A stretch of 64,000 nt of DNA, taken from assembly GCF_021026315.1 (NCBI RefSeq), contig NZ_JAJNCX010000014.1, positions 1 to 64,000 of the forward strand, in the 5' to 3' direction. Made by a program: the position numbers and the translations under genes. Shown here in pieces: positions 28,314-36,300 of the stretch. Source of the stretch: Rhizobium sp. C4 (lineage in GTDB: Bacteria; Pseudomonadota; Alphaproteobacteria; Rhizobiales; Rhizobiaceae). The notes beneath the pieces are model-generated. The model was given only the letters and a program-made list of their open reading frames with translations. It ran no database searches and had not been told where the DNA came from. Each line of letters opens with the position of its first letter. Position 1 is the first letter of the stretch.

Positions 28314-30013
28314 TTTCCTGCGTCGTTCTGTTTCAGACGTGCGGCTATTATGGAAAGACTCTCGGCATTGAGTCGGTCACCAAACCGCTCGATCACGGCG
28401 TCGATGCCCATCCCCTGGCCGACTTCATCAGCCCAAGCTTCAAGCCTGTCTTGATAGCGATGCGCCAGGTTCGTGTCGCCGAAGACAAACTGTGAAATGG
28501 TGTCGATGCTCGCGCCGAAGGTTTGCATGCGCGGCCGGACAATCTGAATATCGCGGCCGTCCATTGTTAGGACATGCACCTGATCTCGCGGGACTTCCCG
28601 GACGATATAAGCCGAATGGGTCGCTATAATCGCGACTGACCCGGTCACCTCAAGAAGGTGTTGAAGTAGCGCCATTATGTCTGAGACAAAATTCGGGTGC
28701 AGGTGGTTTTCAGGTTCATCAAGTATCAACAAAGACCCTTGTTCGATCGATGCAACGAGCTGCGCCGTAAGTCGGACCAATGAAATCTCCCCGCTGCTTA
28801 ACGCGCGAGCCTGGAGATCCTCGTCCATTATGATCGGCATCCGGTTCCAATCAATCCGCCGCAGCAAGAGCAACGTATTCTGCTCTCCAAGTCGCCGGGC
28901 CAAGGGAAAGTAGTGATGTCCCCCAATTTCCACCTCATGCGGGAGACCTTCGTCCGCCTCAGGGGCGGCCAGTGGAAGATAGATCTGATTCCAAATCCCG
29001 ATGGCTGTAAGGCCATTACGCAAGATGTCGATACGGTCGTGGTTGTTTTCTACTTGCGCGAGGCGTCGATCATCGTCGTCGCGAACGCAGGTTACCAATG
29101 ACTCTAGAAGGGTGTCAGGTCGATCCCGTTCCGCATAGTTCACGGCGAAGTGCTCGTAGTCGATCCCGAGCCAAGCTCCGATCTGTTTTGGAAACGGATC
29201 GTTTGGAACGGACGAAAAGACTAAGACACGTGATACTTCCAATGGCGGATCAAACGCAGGAGCGTTATCAGTCAGCTTATTCGGATCGGCTGTCGTCAGC
29301 GCGTCGATCATTGCCTTGAGCAACTGTGTCTTGCCCGTGCCATTTTTGCCGATCAAGACGTTGGTACGGGTCTTGAAGATCGGGTCTTCGTCGAAGTCGA
29401 TGTCCAGTTCGTACCGATTTTGCGCGCTTCTCAACTGGGCGGTGAAACGCGACCTTCCGCGCGCCGCGTCTTGGACATCGGGCGGCATCACCTGTCGGAA
29501 ATAGCGACTCCCCTGCTTCAGCGCCGAGAACGCCCCACCTGCTCGAATTATGCCGAGGTAGAAATCACGGCTTCCTATCAATTCTAGCCGTGGCTGATCT
29601 TGGTTCTCAATCCTGACGACCACCGCGTCACCAAGCCGGCGGAGACTGGCGATGGCCGCCTCGAACCCAAGTTTCGATACAATCTGCATATATTGATCGC
29701 GTTTAGGAAGGAGCGTAGCGAAGTCCGGCTGGACCTCAGCGATCGGCCGAATGTCCGCGCCACCTAGAATTTCAGCCATAGCGTCAGAGGTGCGATTGAA
29801 TCCGCGCACCATCAAACGGAAACGGAATACCGTCGGGTCACCATCTAAACTGGCGAACATCATCCTTGCCAGATAGGTGTGGCCGAAGTCGTCGAATTGC
29901 TCGGGATCGGGCAATACAGCCACATACGGTCTCGGCAATTCAGCCGCCAGCACAGCCTCTCGGCTTTTCGCGAAAACAATCGTCACTTGGGCGTCGGCTG
30001 GAATTCTAGGCAT
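28310..30013 (-). CDS. AAA/SMC-like ATPase, PtuA-like (Septu-type defence)
   Basis: A 567-aa ABC/SMC-type ATPase. About 210 N-terminal residues of unknown fold precede Walker A (VLIGKNGTGKTQLLKAM), then ABC signature LSSGEISL, Walker B SLLILDEPENHLHP and the H-loop ATHSAYIVRE. This is the layout of OLD/PtuA-like defence ATPases that toggle a partner nuclease. It is coupled to the HNH gene by a 4-bp overlap. The long N-terminal extension distinguishes it from typical PtuA and may make it a variant subtype. Confidence 0.85.
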   Translation of the reverse strand: MPRIPADAQVTIVFAKSREAVLAAELPRPYVAVLPDPEQFDDFGHTYLARMMFASLDGDPTVFRFRLMVRGFNRTSDAMAEILGGADIRPIAEVQPDFATLLPKRDQYMQIVSKLGFEAAIASLRRLGDAVVVRIENQDQPRLELIGSRDFYLGIIRAGGAFSALKQGSRYFRQVMPPDVQDAARGRSRFTAQLRSAQNRYELDIDFDEDPIFKTRTNVLIGKNGTGKTQLLKAMIDALTTADPNKLTDNAPAFDPPLEVSRVLVFSSVPNDPFPKQIGAWLGIDYEHFAVNYAERDRPDTLLESLVTCVRDDDDRRLAQVENNHDRIDILRNGLTAIGIWNQIYLPLAAPEADEGLPHEVEIGGHHYFPLARRLGEQNTLLLLRRIDWNRMPIIMDEDLQARALSSGEISLVRLTAQLVASIEQGSLLILDEPENHLHPNFVSDIMALLQHLLEVTGSVAIIATHSAYIVREVPRDQVHVLTMDGRDIQIVRPRMQTFGASIDTISQFVFGDTNLAHRYQDRLEAWADEVGQGMGIDAVIERFGDRLNAESLSIIAARLKQNDAGN

Positions 30014-30156
30014 TGCTAATCTTTGAGGTTAAGGAGCCAATAAGATGCCGCCAGGTCCGGCCGCATGGCGCTCAAGAAGGCCAACGAATTCATCCAAACC
30101 TCATGCCTCGTGGATGTTGTTAAGACCGTTGATGCGCGTTGAATTCGTGGCCAGCT

Positions 30157-30906
30157 CTAAAGGCGAGCGTGAACATTTCTCAGTGAGTGCCATTCTTGTT
30201 CTACCCGTTCTACTGCATCGCGTGCTGTTGGCATCCATCCATTCAAACTATAAAATGAGTTTTCTCGCAGCCACGTCGGCTGAATGATCTCCCACTTCCA
30301 CTTCCCTCCTTTCCTTCGTGAATTCTTATCGAAGCATATGCGCGCAAAATTTTCTTCACCATCCCAAGCTGTAAAATCTTCTTTTTTCTCCCCCGGACTT
30401 GTCTCTACCCACCGATGGTGCGGTTGGTACTTTTGTTTATTGATTTCAAGCAGTGCCACGTGCGCTCTGATCACTTTGTCAGTTGGATGGAGAATAGCGG
30501 TAGGTTCATCGCTTAAAGCAAACGCAGGCAAGGATGAATCGGGATTTTCACGGACAATACCGAACGCGACGCGGTAGTCATTCGCTTGCCAGTGGTCCGG
30601 GAAGCCTGGGGACTCATGCCCATTCTCAAAAATGGCGCGGTAAATGCCCCCTTCTTCGTCGATCCACGAGTGATCTTCGGGGCTCTGGAGCGGCTCAATG
30701 CCATCAAGCGCTGCCTTAGCGTAGACCTTTTGGCCGAGTTCGGTGATCAATAGCTTGCTCGACACACTGTCTTGTGTCGCCCAGCCGTTGTCGATTAATG
30801 ACTGCCAAGTTTTCCGACCGACTCCAAAGAAGGCTCCAAGCGGAACTTTCTTTCCCGTGGAGAGACGCGTAAGTGCGGTTACTTGTCGGCGGTCGATTTT
30901 GCGCAT
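30157..30906 (-). CDS. Unknown 249-aa protein with winged-helix-like N-terminus
   Basis: Residues 1-60 (MRKIDRRQVTALTRLSTGKK...LIDNGWATQDSVSSKLLITELGQKVYAKA) look like a small winged helix ('LxxLGxxx' turn). The rest is a mixed domain with many Trp and acidic residues and no known motif. MRKIDRR at 30906 is chosen since the region upstream overlaps the divergent gene at 30940. Only 33 bp separate the two divergent starts. It may belong with the HNH-like gene or with the Septu pair; this is not decidable. Confidence 0.55.
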   Translation of the reverse strand: MRKIDRRQVTALTRLSTGKKVPLGAFFGVGRKTWQSLIDNGWATQDSVSSKLLITELGQKVYAKAALDGIEPLQSPEDHSWIDEEGGIYRAIFENGHESPGFPDHWQANDYRVAFGIVRENPDSSLPAFALSDEPTAILHPTDKVIRAHVALLEINKQKYQPHHRWVETSPGEKKEDFTAWDGEENFARICFDKNSRRKGGKWKWEIIQPTWLRENSFYSLNGWMPTARDAVERVEQEWHSLRNVHARL

Positions 30907-30939
30907 TCGGGAAATCCTAGTCAGATATAGCTCTGTTTT

Positions 30940-31302
30940 ATGGACACAAGTGTTAGAAATGAATGTACGAAATGCGGAGGTTCGCGCTTTAACGCGTGGA
31001 ACGCCTGCATGGATTGCCGAAATATTCGCGGTCACGTTCGGAACGCGAGACTGAAAGCAAACGGCGGCAAGCATACCACTTCCGAATGGAGGGCGGTCCT
31101 TGCTGCCAGTCCAGTATGTGCTGAATGCGAGCGTCCATGGGATGCCATTCCCAAGCGGCTGGATCCACGATACAAATATTCGTGGACCAAGGGGCATAAG
31201 ACAGCGGTCTATCATGGCGGCACTGACGACATCTCGAACATTCAAGCCGAATGCTATGAGTGCAATTTCGAAAAAAATGCGGGCGCGCTTAAGCGTCCGT
31301 GA
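30940..31302 (+). CDS. Small zinc/HNH-like protein
   Basis: A 120-aa cysteine-rich protein: CTKCGG...CMDCRN near the N-terminus, then CAECERPW...GHKTAVYHGGTDDISNIQAECYECNFEKNAG, which fits the second half of an HNH motif (H...N...CxxCN..K). It could be a small nicking nuclease or a nucleic-acid-binding zinc protein. It starts 33 bp from the divergent gene at 30906. Confidence 0.65.
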   Translation: MDTSVRNECTKCGGSRFNAWNACMDCRNIRGHVRNARLKANGGKHTTSEWRAVLAASPVCAECERPWDAIPKRLDPRYKYSWTKGHKTAVYHGGTDDISNIQAECYECNFEKNAGALKRP

Positions 31303-31403
31303 GCAGCGTTCTAGAGTGTACGAAGACTTCGCCCTTCGGTCCTGCTTGGTATTGTTGAACGTTTAGATGGCGTTGGTCTGCATTGATTGAGGAGGTGGTG
31401 AAG

Positions 31404-31580
31404 GTGGGTTGGCGCACATATCAAGCTTACGAAGATGTGAACAAGCGAGCCTTTCGGACCTGGAGGGCCTCATTATCGTGGCCAGAATACCTCGCCTGGA
31501 AATGGTCTCGCTGGCGGGGCTTTTCGTTAGGTGTTCTCACAGTTGCGATTCCAGCGCTCCTGTTCATTTTCCTGCGTTAG
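31404..31580 (+). CDS. Small single-TM protein at the head of the mob operon
   Basis: 58 residues with an aromatic, basic N-terminal half (GWRTYQAYEDVNKRAFRTW, WPEYLAWKWSRWRG) and one C-terminal membrane helix (FSLGVLTVAIPALLFIFLR). The GTG at 31404 is 8 bp after GGAGG; an upstream TTG start would bury this ribosome site. It precedes the relaxase and may be a small mobilisation or exclusion protein. The family is not recognised. Confidence 0.5.
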   Translation: MGWRTYQAYEDVNKRAFRTWRASLSWPEYLAWKWSRWRGFSLGVLTVAIPALLFIFLR

Positions 31581-31628
31581 ACAAGGTTTCAGGTCTGCCC
31601 TTGGAGAGCCACACCATGAGCCTTGGCG

Positions 31629-31657
31629 AATGATGATAGTCGGTCACTATCATCATT
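31629..31657 (+). promoter_or_regulatory. Perfect 12-bp hairpin upstream of the relaxase; candidate oriT or terminator
   Basis: AATGATGATAGT and ACTATCATCATT pair perfectly around CGGTC, followed by CTTTTTGCTTTTTT. It lies 65 bp before the relaxase ATG, where MobV-type elements usually carry oriT as an inverted repeat. The T-run also makes it a good terminator for the small upstream gene. Both roles are possible. Confidence 0.6.
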
Positions 31658-31721
31658 CTTTTTGCTTTTTTCTCTTTCCGCCGGCAGGCACCATGTAGGC
31701 ATTCTCCCGAGTGCCAAATAC

Positions 31722-32873
31722 ATGGCATACCAGTTCATCCACCTCGAATGCTACAGCCGGAAAGCCGACCGCCAAGGTCGGTCATCGGACTTCATTTTAG
31801 ACGAAGCGGCGCGGCAACCGATCGCCTCTGTCCACGTAGCTGACCCGCATCCGCCGACGATCATATACGGCCTCGACATCGAAGAAGTCAGGGCGATGCA
31901 CGACACCGCAGCGGCGGCCGCGATGACCGCGGGCGCGCGGGGAAGGCTCCGGAAAATTCAGTCCCGGCAGAAGACGCTCCATACCGTCGTCGCGAGCCAT
32001 CCATACACGGTCGCGGAAGTCCGCACCAACGGGGACAAGCTCGTCGAGGTAAGGGACTGGGAACAACGGACCGTCAAATGGCTGCGGGATCAATATGGCT
32101 CCGCGCTCAAGTCTGTCATCCGCCACACCGACGAAAAGCAGCGGCATATCCATGCCTATATCGTCCCGACATCCGATCCGGAAATGAGGGCGGCCGCCTA
32201 CCACCCCGGCATCGTCGCAAAGCGAGCCGTCATGATCGCAGGACCAAGACCGGGTGAGGATGGCAAAGCTCTGAACAAAAGGTCGAACGCGGCGTACAAA
32301 GCGGCGATGCGTGAATGGCAAGACTCTTATCACGATGCCGTTGCCGTTCCGTGCGGGCTGACGCGTCTGGGTCCTGCGCGACGTCGCCTCACTCGGGAGG
32401 AGTGGAAAGCCGAACAAGCCCAGGCGAGAGCATTACAGAATGCCCTCGGTCGGGCCGCCCATATTCAGGCCAGAGGCCAAGCTTATGTCGACCGCACCAA
32501 GGCTGAGGCGGCCGCGATCCGCGCCGATGCCGAGAAGGGCCGGGTCGCGGCGGAGCGCCTGAAGGGCATTGGTGGTGCAATCCGTTCCGTTGCCGACGGC
32601 ATCCAACAGTCGCGGGTTCGCGAGCAGATCCGGCGTGAATTTGGGCGGGACCTTGCCGCAGCTCAAGCCCTTGCCGAACGGGCAAGATCCGATGCTGCGC
32701 GAGAGCGTGAGGCACGAGCGGAAGCCGAAAAGCGAACGTCCGACGCACGTCGGGCGGCACGGCATCATGCGGCAGCGGCAGCAATGGCAAGGCAGGAGGT
32801 TCGGCGTCTGTCGGACGCACTCGCGGCCGCGCTCGACGAACCCCCACCGATACCGGGAGGACCGAGACTATGA
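31722..32873 (+). CDS. MobV (Pre/Mob) family relaxase
   Basis: A 383-aa conjugative relaxase. The diagnostic third motif HTDEKQRHIHAYIVP (HxDExxxHxH) is the metal-binding triad; WLRDQYG precedes it as in plasmid Mob proteins. The C-terminal half is a long Ala/Arg/Glu-rich coiled coil. It should nick oriT and pilot the strand through a type IV secretion system supplied in trans. MAYQFIHLECYSRK at 31722 is the family-like start. The stop overlaps the next ATG (ATGA). Confidence 0.9.
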   Translation: MAYQFIHLECYSRKADRQGRSSDFILDEAARQPIASVHVADPHPPTIIYGLDIEEVRAMHDTAAAAAMTAGARGRLRKIQSRQKTLHTVVASHPYTVAEVRTNGDKLVEVRDWEQRTVKWLRDQYGSALKSVIRHTDEKQRHIHAYIVPTSDPEMRAAAYHPGIVAKRAVMIAGPRPGEDGKALNKRSNAAYKAAMREWQDSYHDAVAVPCGLTRLGPARRRLTREEWKAEQAQARALQNALGRAAHIQARGQAYVDRTKAEAAAIRADAEKGRVAAERLKGIGGAIRSVADGIQQSRVREQIRREFGRDLAAAQALAERARSDAAREREARAEAEKRTSDARRAARHHAAAAAMARQEVRRLSDALAAALDEPPPIPGGPRL

Positions 32874-33568
32874 AGTCGACAGGCGACGAACTTTTCGAAA
32901 AGAACGCCCACACGATGCTCCGCGATATCGGCATGGAGTACCTACCTATCGCGAGCGGTGCAGATCTCGATGCGGTAAGATGGAGCCTGACGCACCGCGC
33001 CTTGCCGCAAGGCCGGCGCGAGGCATGGCTTGAACAGGAAGCGCCCGAACTGCTTGCCTATCTCGAATGCATCGACAGGCACGGCGCGGCGGGATGGCGC
33101 ACCGCAAACGAGCGGGTGGAATTGGTCGCGAGCGTATTCCGACAGAATTGCGGCCTTCCGGAATGCCGGCGACCCTGGCTGCGCTACCTCTGGAACACGC
33201 TCCCAGAGATGGCGTCCATTGGACGGATGATCCTTGACCGTCAGTCCGACGAACTCTGCGAGTTCAGTCTGGCTGACAAGGCGTTCGCAGCCGAAGACGT
33301 CGCTCGATATGGCGAAAATGATGGTGGAGAAGGCAGCTCGGGAAAGGTGGGATCGGCTGGAACGGTAGCAGTTCCGAAGCCGACGCCTCGGCGGAACCTT
33401 CGCCTTCGGCAAGTCCCTGTCCTGCTGACGGTATTGGAGAGGGAAATTCTCGGGCTGAAAGATGAGAGTAAATCCGCCAAACCAAAAATTGATGGCCCGT
33501 CAGGGACCGACGGTCCCGGCGGCACTGATGGCCCTAAGGTTACTGGCAAGAAAGGCGGGCCGAAATGA
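32870..33568 (+). CDS. Unknown 232-aa protein in the mob operon
   Basis: Coupled at both ends by ATGA overlaps to the relaxase and to the DotA/TraY-like gene. The first 130 residues are helical (MKSTGDELFEKNAHTMLRDIG..., REAWLEQEAPELLAYLECIDRHG). The tail is a Gly/Pro/Lys low-complexity segment (GPSGTDGPGGTDGPKVTGKK). No known domain. Its position suggests a relaxosome accessory or coupling factor. Confidence 0.65.
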   Translation: MKSTGDELFEKNAHTMLRDIGMEYLPIASGADLDAVRWSLTHRALPQGRREAWLEQEAPELLAYLECIDRHGAAGWRTANERVELVASVFRQNCGLPECRRPWLRYLWNTLPEMASIGRMILDRQSDELCEFSLADKAFAAEDVARYGENDGGEGSSGKVGSAGTVAVPKPTPRRNLRLRQVPVLLTVLEREILGLKDESKSAKPKIDGPSGTDGPGGTDGPKVTGKKGGPK

Positions 33569-35511
33569 TTGACCTGCTAGCTGAGCCGGCCTCATCCAAC
33601 CTTGCATGGCAGTGGGTATCAGCCGTCTTGCCGGGCGACACGACTTCGCCATGGGGAAAGACCCTGGCAATCTTCACCTCGACCCTATTCACGTTGTCGG
33701 CCCTGTATCTCGGGTACGGGACTATACAGGGCATCGTCTCTTCTGCTTACTCGGGCAAAGTCCTCGGCGACCGCTGGCACCAGATATGGACACCGCTGCG
33801 GATCGTTTTCGGCCTCGGCTTACTTCTGCCGATGCCGTCGACCGGGTTTTCCGGCGTGCATTACCTGCTCCGCGACGTCGTTGCCCGCAGCGGCATCAAT
33901 CTGGCCGATGCCACATGGGAAACTTATGTTTCAACCGTCGCAAAGGATGGTGTTCCGATCGTGGCTACGTCCAAAAGCGGATCGACGGTCGCGATGATCG
34001 TCTTGAGGCATGAGGTTTGCGCAGCAGTGTACAACGCCGCTGGAAACGCTTGGGGCTGGAGGGCTGAGGTCCCCGCCGCAAATGGCGAGATTGTTGGAGA
34101 AAGGGTCTTCTGGAGCTATGGCGCGACCTGCGGGGCGTATTCGTATTCCATGCCCTCCGGTCACAGCACCTTTGCCGATTCCCGGCGCGATGCCACAGCG
34201 AAACTCGTCGTCGCGTTCCGGAAGGAAGCCGCCCGATACGCAGAGATCGCGGCACATCGGGATGGCATTTCCTCGGGCGACGGTATCAACCACGCCATTG
34301 CAGACACTACACTGTCGGCGCATCTCGTGCGTGACATTCGCGCCATGGGGGCAACTTTCGACGCGACTGTCGTGACCGCAGCCAAGGCGGTAGCCGCGTC
34401 AACGGATACAGCGTCACGCTCGAAACTGGTCGAGGCTGCGCAACAGCAGGGATTTCTGACGGCCGGAATGTACTGGCGCAATCTCAGCCAGGTTTCCGAA
34501 CTTATGACATCGTTGGTCAACGAGATGATCGAAGATACCCCGCCACGAACGGACGGCGATTTCGGCCTCGCGCTTGATCGAGCGTTCAAAATCCTCGATC
34601 TGCAGGTTTCCGGTGAGTCCGAGCGGGTGAGCATTTCTGCCAACGATTTTGCCAGCGCCGGCGACGAAAACGCGGACTTCCTGACAAAACTCCTGGCACC
34701 AGTCGCGAGATCAATGGCCGAGTGGGCGTCATCGTCCTCGAATGATATGACGGATCGAGATGCGATGGGCGCTTTGATCTCGTCTGGTCACGCCATGATT
34801 TCGACCGCCTGGGCGGCGATCGCTGCCGGAGGGATCGCAATGGTCGCCGGATCCAACTGGATTTCATCATCCGTTGGCGCGGGCGGTGCTGCCGCTTGGC
34901 TTCTTGACTGGAGCAAGTGGGTGATCGGCGGCCTCATGATCATTGGTGCGCTACGTGCTTATGTGATCCCGATCATGCCCTTCGGGTTCATTTTTATGGC
35001 AGGAATGACGGTTCTGGCGTCTTTGATGGAAGCCATGATTGCCCTTCCGCTTTGGGCGATGCGCTGGACGAAGATGGATAACGGCCACGACTTCGCAGGC
35101 GACAGCGTGAAGATGGGTCTTTTGCTAATTGTGAACATCGCATTGCGGCCGTCGCTTGCAGTGCTCGCCCTTTGCGCTGCTTATCCAGTTTTCAACGCGA
35201 CATTGGGAACATTGGACACACTTTGGCCGACGGCCTTTCTCGCTCAATCCGGAGGGCATGTCGTCGGGCTCGTCGGCTTTCTCGTTATGACCGCTATACA
35301 AGCATATCTCGTCTGGTACGCGACCATCAAAGGGTTTGGGCTGATCTGGGCCCTGCCGGACAAGGTATTGGCCTGGGTCGGCCAATCTGGGACGGGGGGC
35401 GAGGCATCTATGGCATCGGGGGCATTCGGCGGAATGATTGCTTTGGCCGGCAGAGGAACCGTGCCACGCTTGTCTTCTGGTCTCATGAAAACAGCGAGGG
35501 TGAAGAAATGA
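33565..35511 (+). CDS. DotA/TraY-like polytopic membrane protein
   Basis: A 648-aa protein resembling DotA/TraY of type IVB (IncI/Dot-Icm) secretion systems: an early membrane segment (IFTSTLFTLSALYLGYGTI), a conserved WTPLRIVFGLGLLLPMP, a long periplasmic domain with paired cysteines, and a C-terminal bundle of membrane helices (WVIGGLMIIGALRAYVIPIMPFGFIFMAG...). It is the only secretion-type component on the element; no ATPases or pilus genes are present. It is coupled to the genes on either side. Confidence 0.8.
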   Translation: MIDLLAEPASSNLAWQWVSAVLPGDTTSPWGKTLAIFTSTLFTLSALYLGYGTIQGIVSSAYSGKVLGDRWHQIWTPLRIVFGLGLLLPMPSTGFSGVHYLLRDVVARSGINLADATWETYVSTVAKDGVPIVATSKSGSTVAMIVLRHEVCAAVYNAAGNAWGWRAEVPAANGEIVGERVFWSYGATCGAYSYSMPSGHSTFADSRRDATAKLVVAFRKEAARYAEIAAHRDGISSGDGINHAIADTTLSAHLVRDIRAMGATFDATVVTAAKAVAASTDTASRSKLVEAAQQQGFLTAGMYWRNLSQVSELMTSLVNEMIEDTPPRTDGDFGLALDRAFKILDLQVSGESERVSISANDFASAGDENADFLTKLLAPVARSMAEWASSSSNDMTDRDAMGALISSGHAMISTAWAAIAAGGIAMVAGSNWISSSVGAGGAAAWLLDWSKWVIGGLMIIGALRAYVIPIMPFGFIFMAGMTVLASLMEAMIALPLWAMRWTKMDNGHDFAGDSVKMGLLLIVNIALRPSLAVLALCAAYPVFNATLGTLDTLWPTAFLAQSGGHVVGLVGFLVMTAIQAYLVWYATIKGFGLIWALPDKVLAWVGQSGTGGEASMASGAFGGMIALAGRGTVPRLSSGLMKTARVKK

Positions 35512-35693
35512 AAAAAGTTCTGATCGGCGTAGCTGTCGGGATATCGACGAGCGTTGGATGTGCGCTCCTCAGGCTACCGGACTTGTCTGCCAGCCTGACA
35601 ACCTTGACAGTCTTCGGCGGTATCTGGGCCACGCTTGCGGTCACTGCGGAATGGTTCTTCGGGCGGTGGCGGACATCATGTAGAAATACGTGA
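35508..35693 (+). CDS. Small two-TM protein, last gene of the mob operon
   Basis: 61 residues starting MKKVLIGVAVGISTSVGCAL with a second hydrophobic stretch (LTTLTVFGGIWATLAVTAEWFF). The ATG overlaps the stop of the DotA/TraY-like gene. Possibly an inner-membrane accessory of the same complex. The family is not recognised. Confidence 0.6.
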   Translation: MKKVLIGVAVGISTSVGCALLRLPDLSASLTTLTVFGGIWATLAVTAEWFFGRWRTSCRNT

Positions 35694-36300
35694 TGTCACA
35701 ACGTGTACATCAATCTGGTCAAAACCCCTGAAACGAAAAAATTACACTTCCGCCAAAATAGATGTTGACCGCGCGCTCTATCCGGACAACCATTAAATTG
35801 TCGAAGGGACGAAAGAAACTTCGACAAACTTAACCGCCGCACAGGCGGCTCTGAAGTTTAAGACATATGGAGACATATTAGTCTGTTCTACATCCCCACG
35901 AGGGTTTAGGAAGCAATCAAGGCTACAGTCTGGATTTTTCCGTTCTCGTTCCCCATTGAGGGTTGTTCACCGCCGCGGAGGCGGATTTTGGAGAGCGGCT
36001 TTTGGGCCGCTTTTCTTTTTTGTCGTAGCTTAGGTACAATCGAGTTCGCGCTCCCGTCTGCGTAAGTGGCTGAGCCTCGGGGACATTTTTGTTCATCCAC
36101 CAGGGTCGTTGTCCGCTGGAAACAGACCAGATGTAACTTGCTAATTCAGGTGAAAGTCCTCATATCTGCCGCCCTGAAAGCGGATAAGCCTCTACAGCCG
36201 TGGATCGCTTGTGCGCCAATTGCGCCGAAAGACGACTCGACTAAGGACACATCCTCTTCAGCCGCTGCTATGGTCGAACCGCTGAACACCCAGCTCCGCA
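35694..36300. other. Intergenic region with hairpins, no supported gene
   Basis: About 600 bp between the plus-strand mob operon and the convergent Hsp90-like gene. It has two CCGCC/GGCGG palindromes and the terminator at 35994-36022. Open frames here are short and lack ribosome sites. Confidence 0.55.
35994..36022 (+). terminator. Intrinsic terminator of the mob operon
   Basis: Stem AGCGGC/GCCGCT with loop TTTTGG, followed by TTTCTTTTTTG. It lies 300 bp after the last gene and points with the mob operon. Confidence 0.75.

Noticed and set aside
35700-35716. GTGTACATCAATCTG as another att half-site
   Set aside because: Too many differences from TTNTGNTACATTAA, including inside the TACATTAA core.
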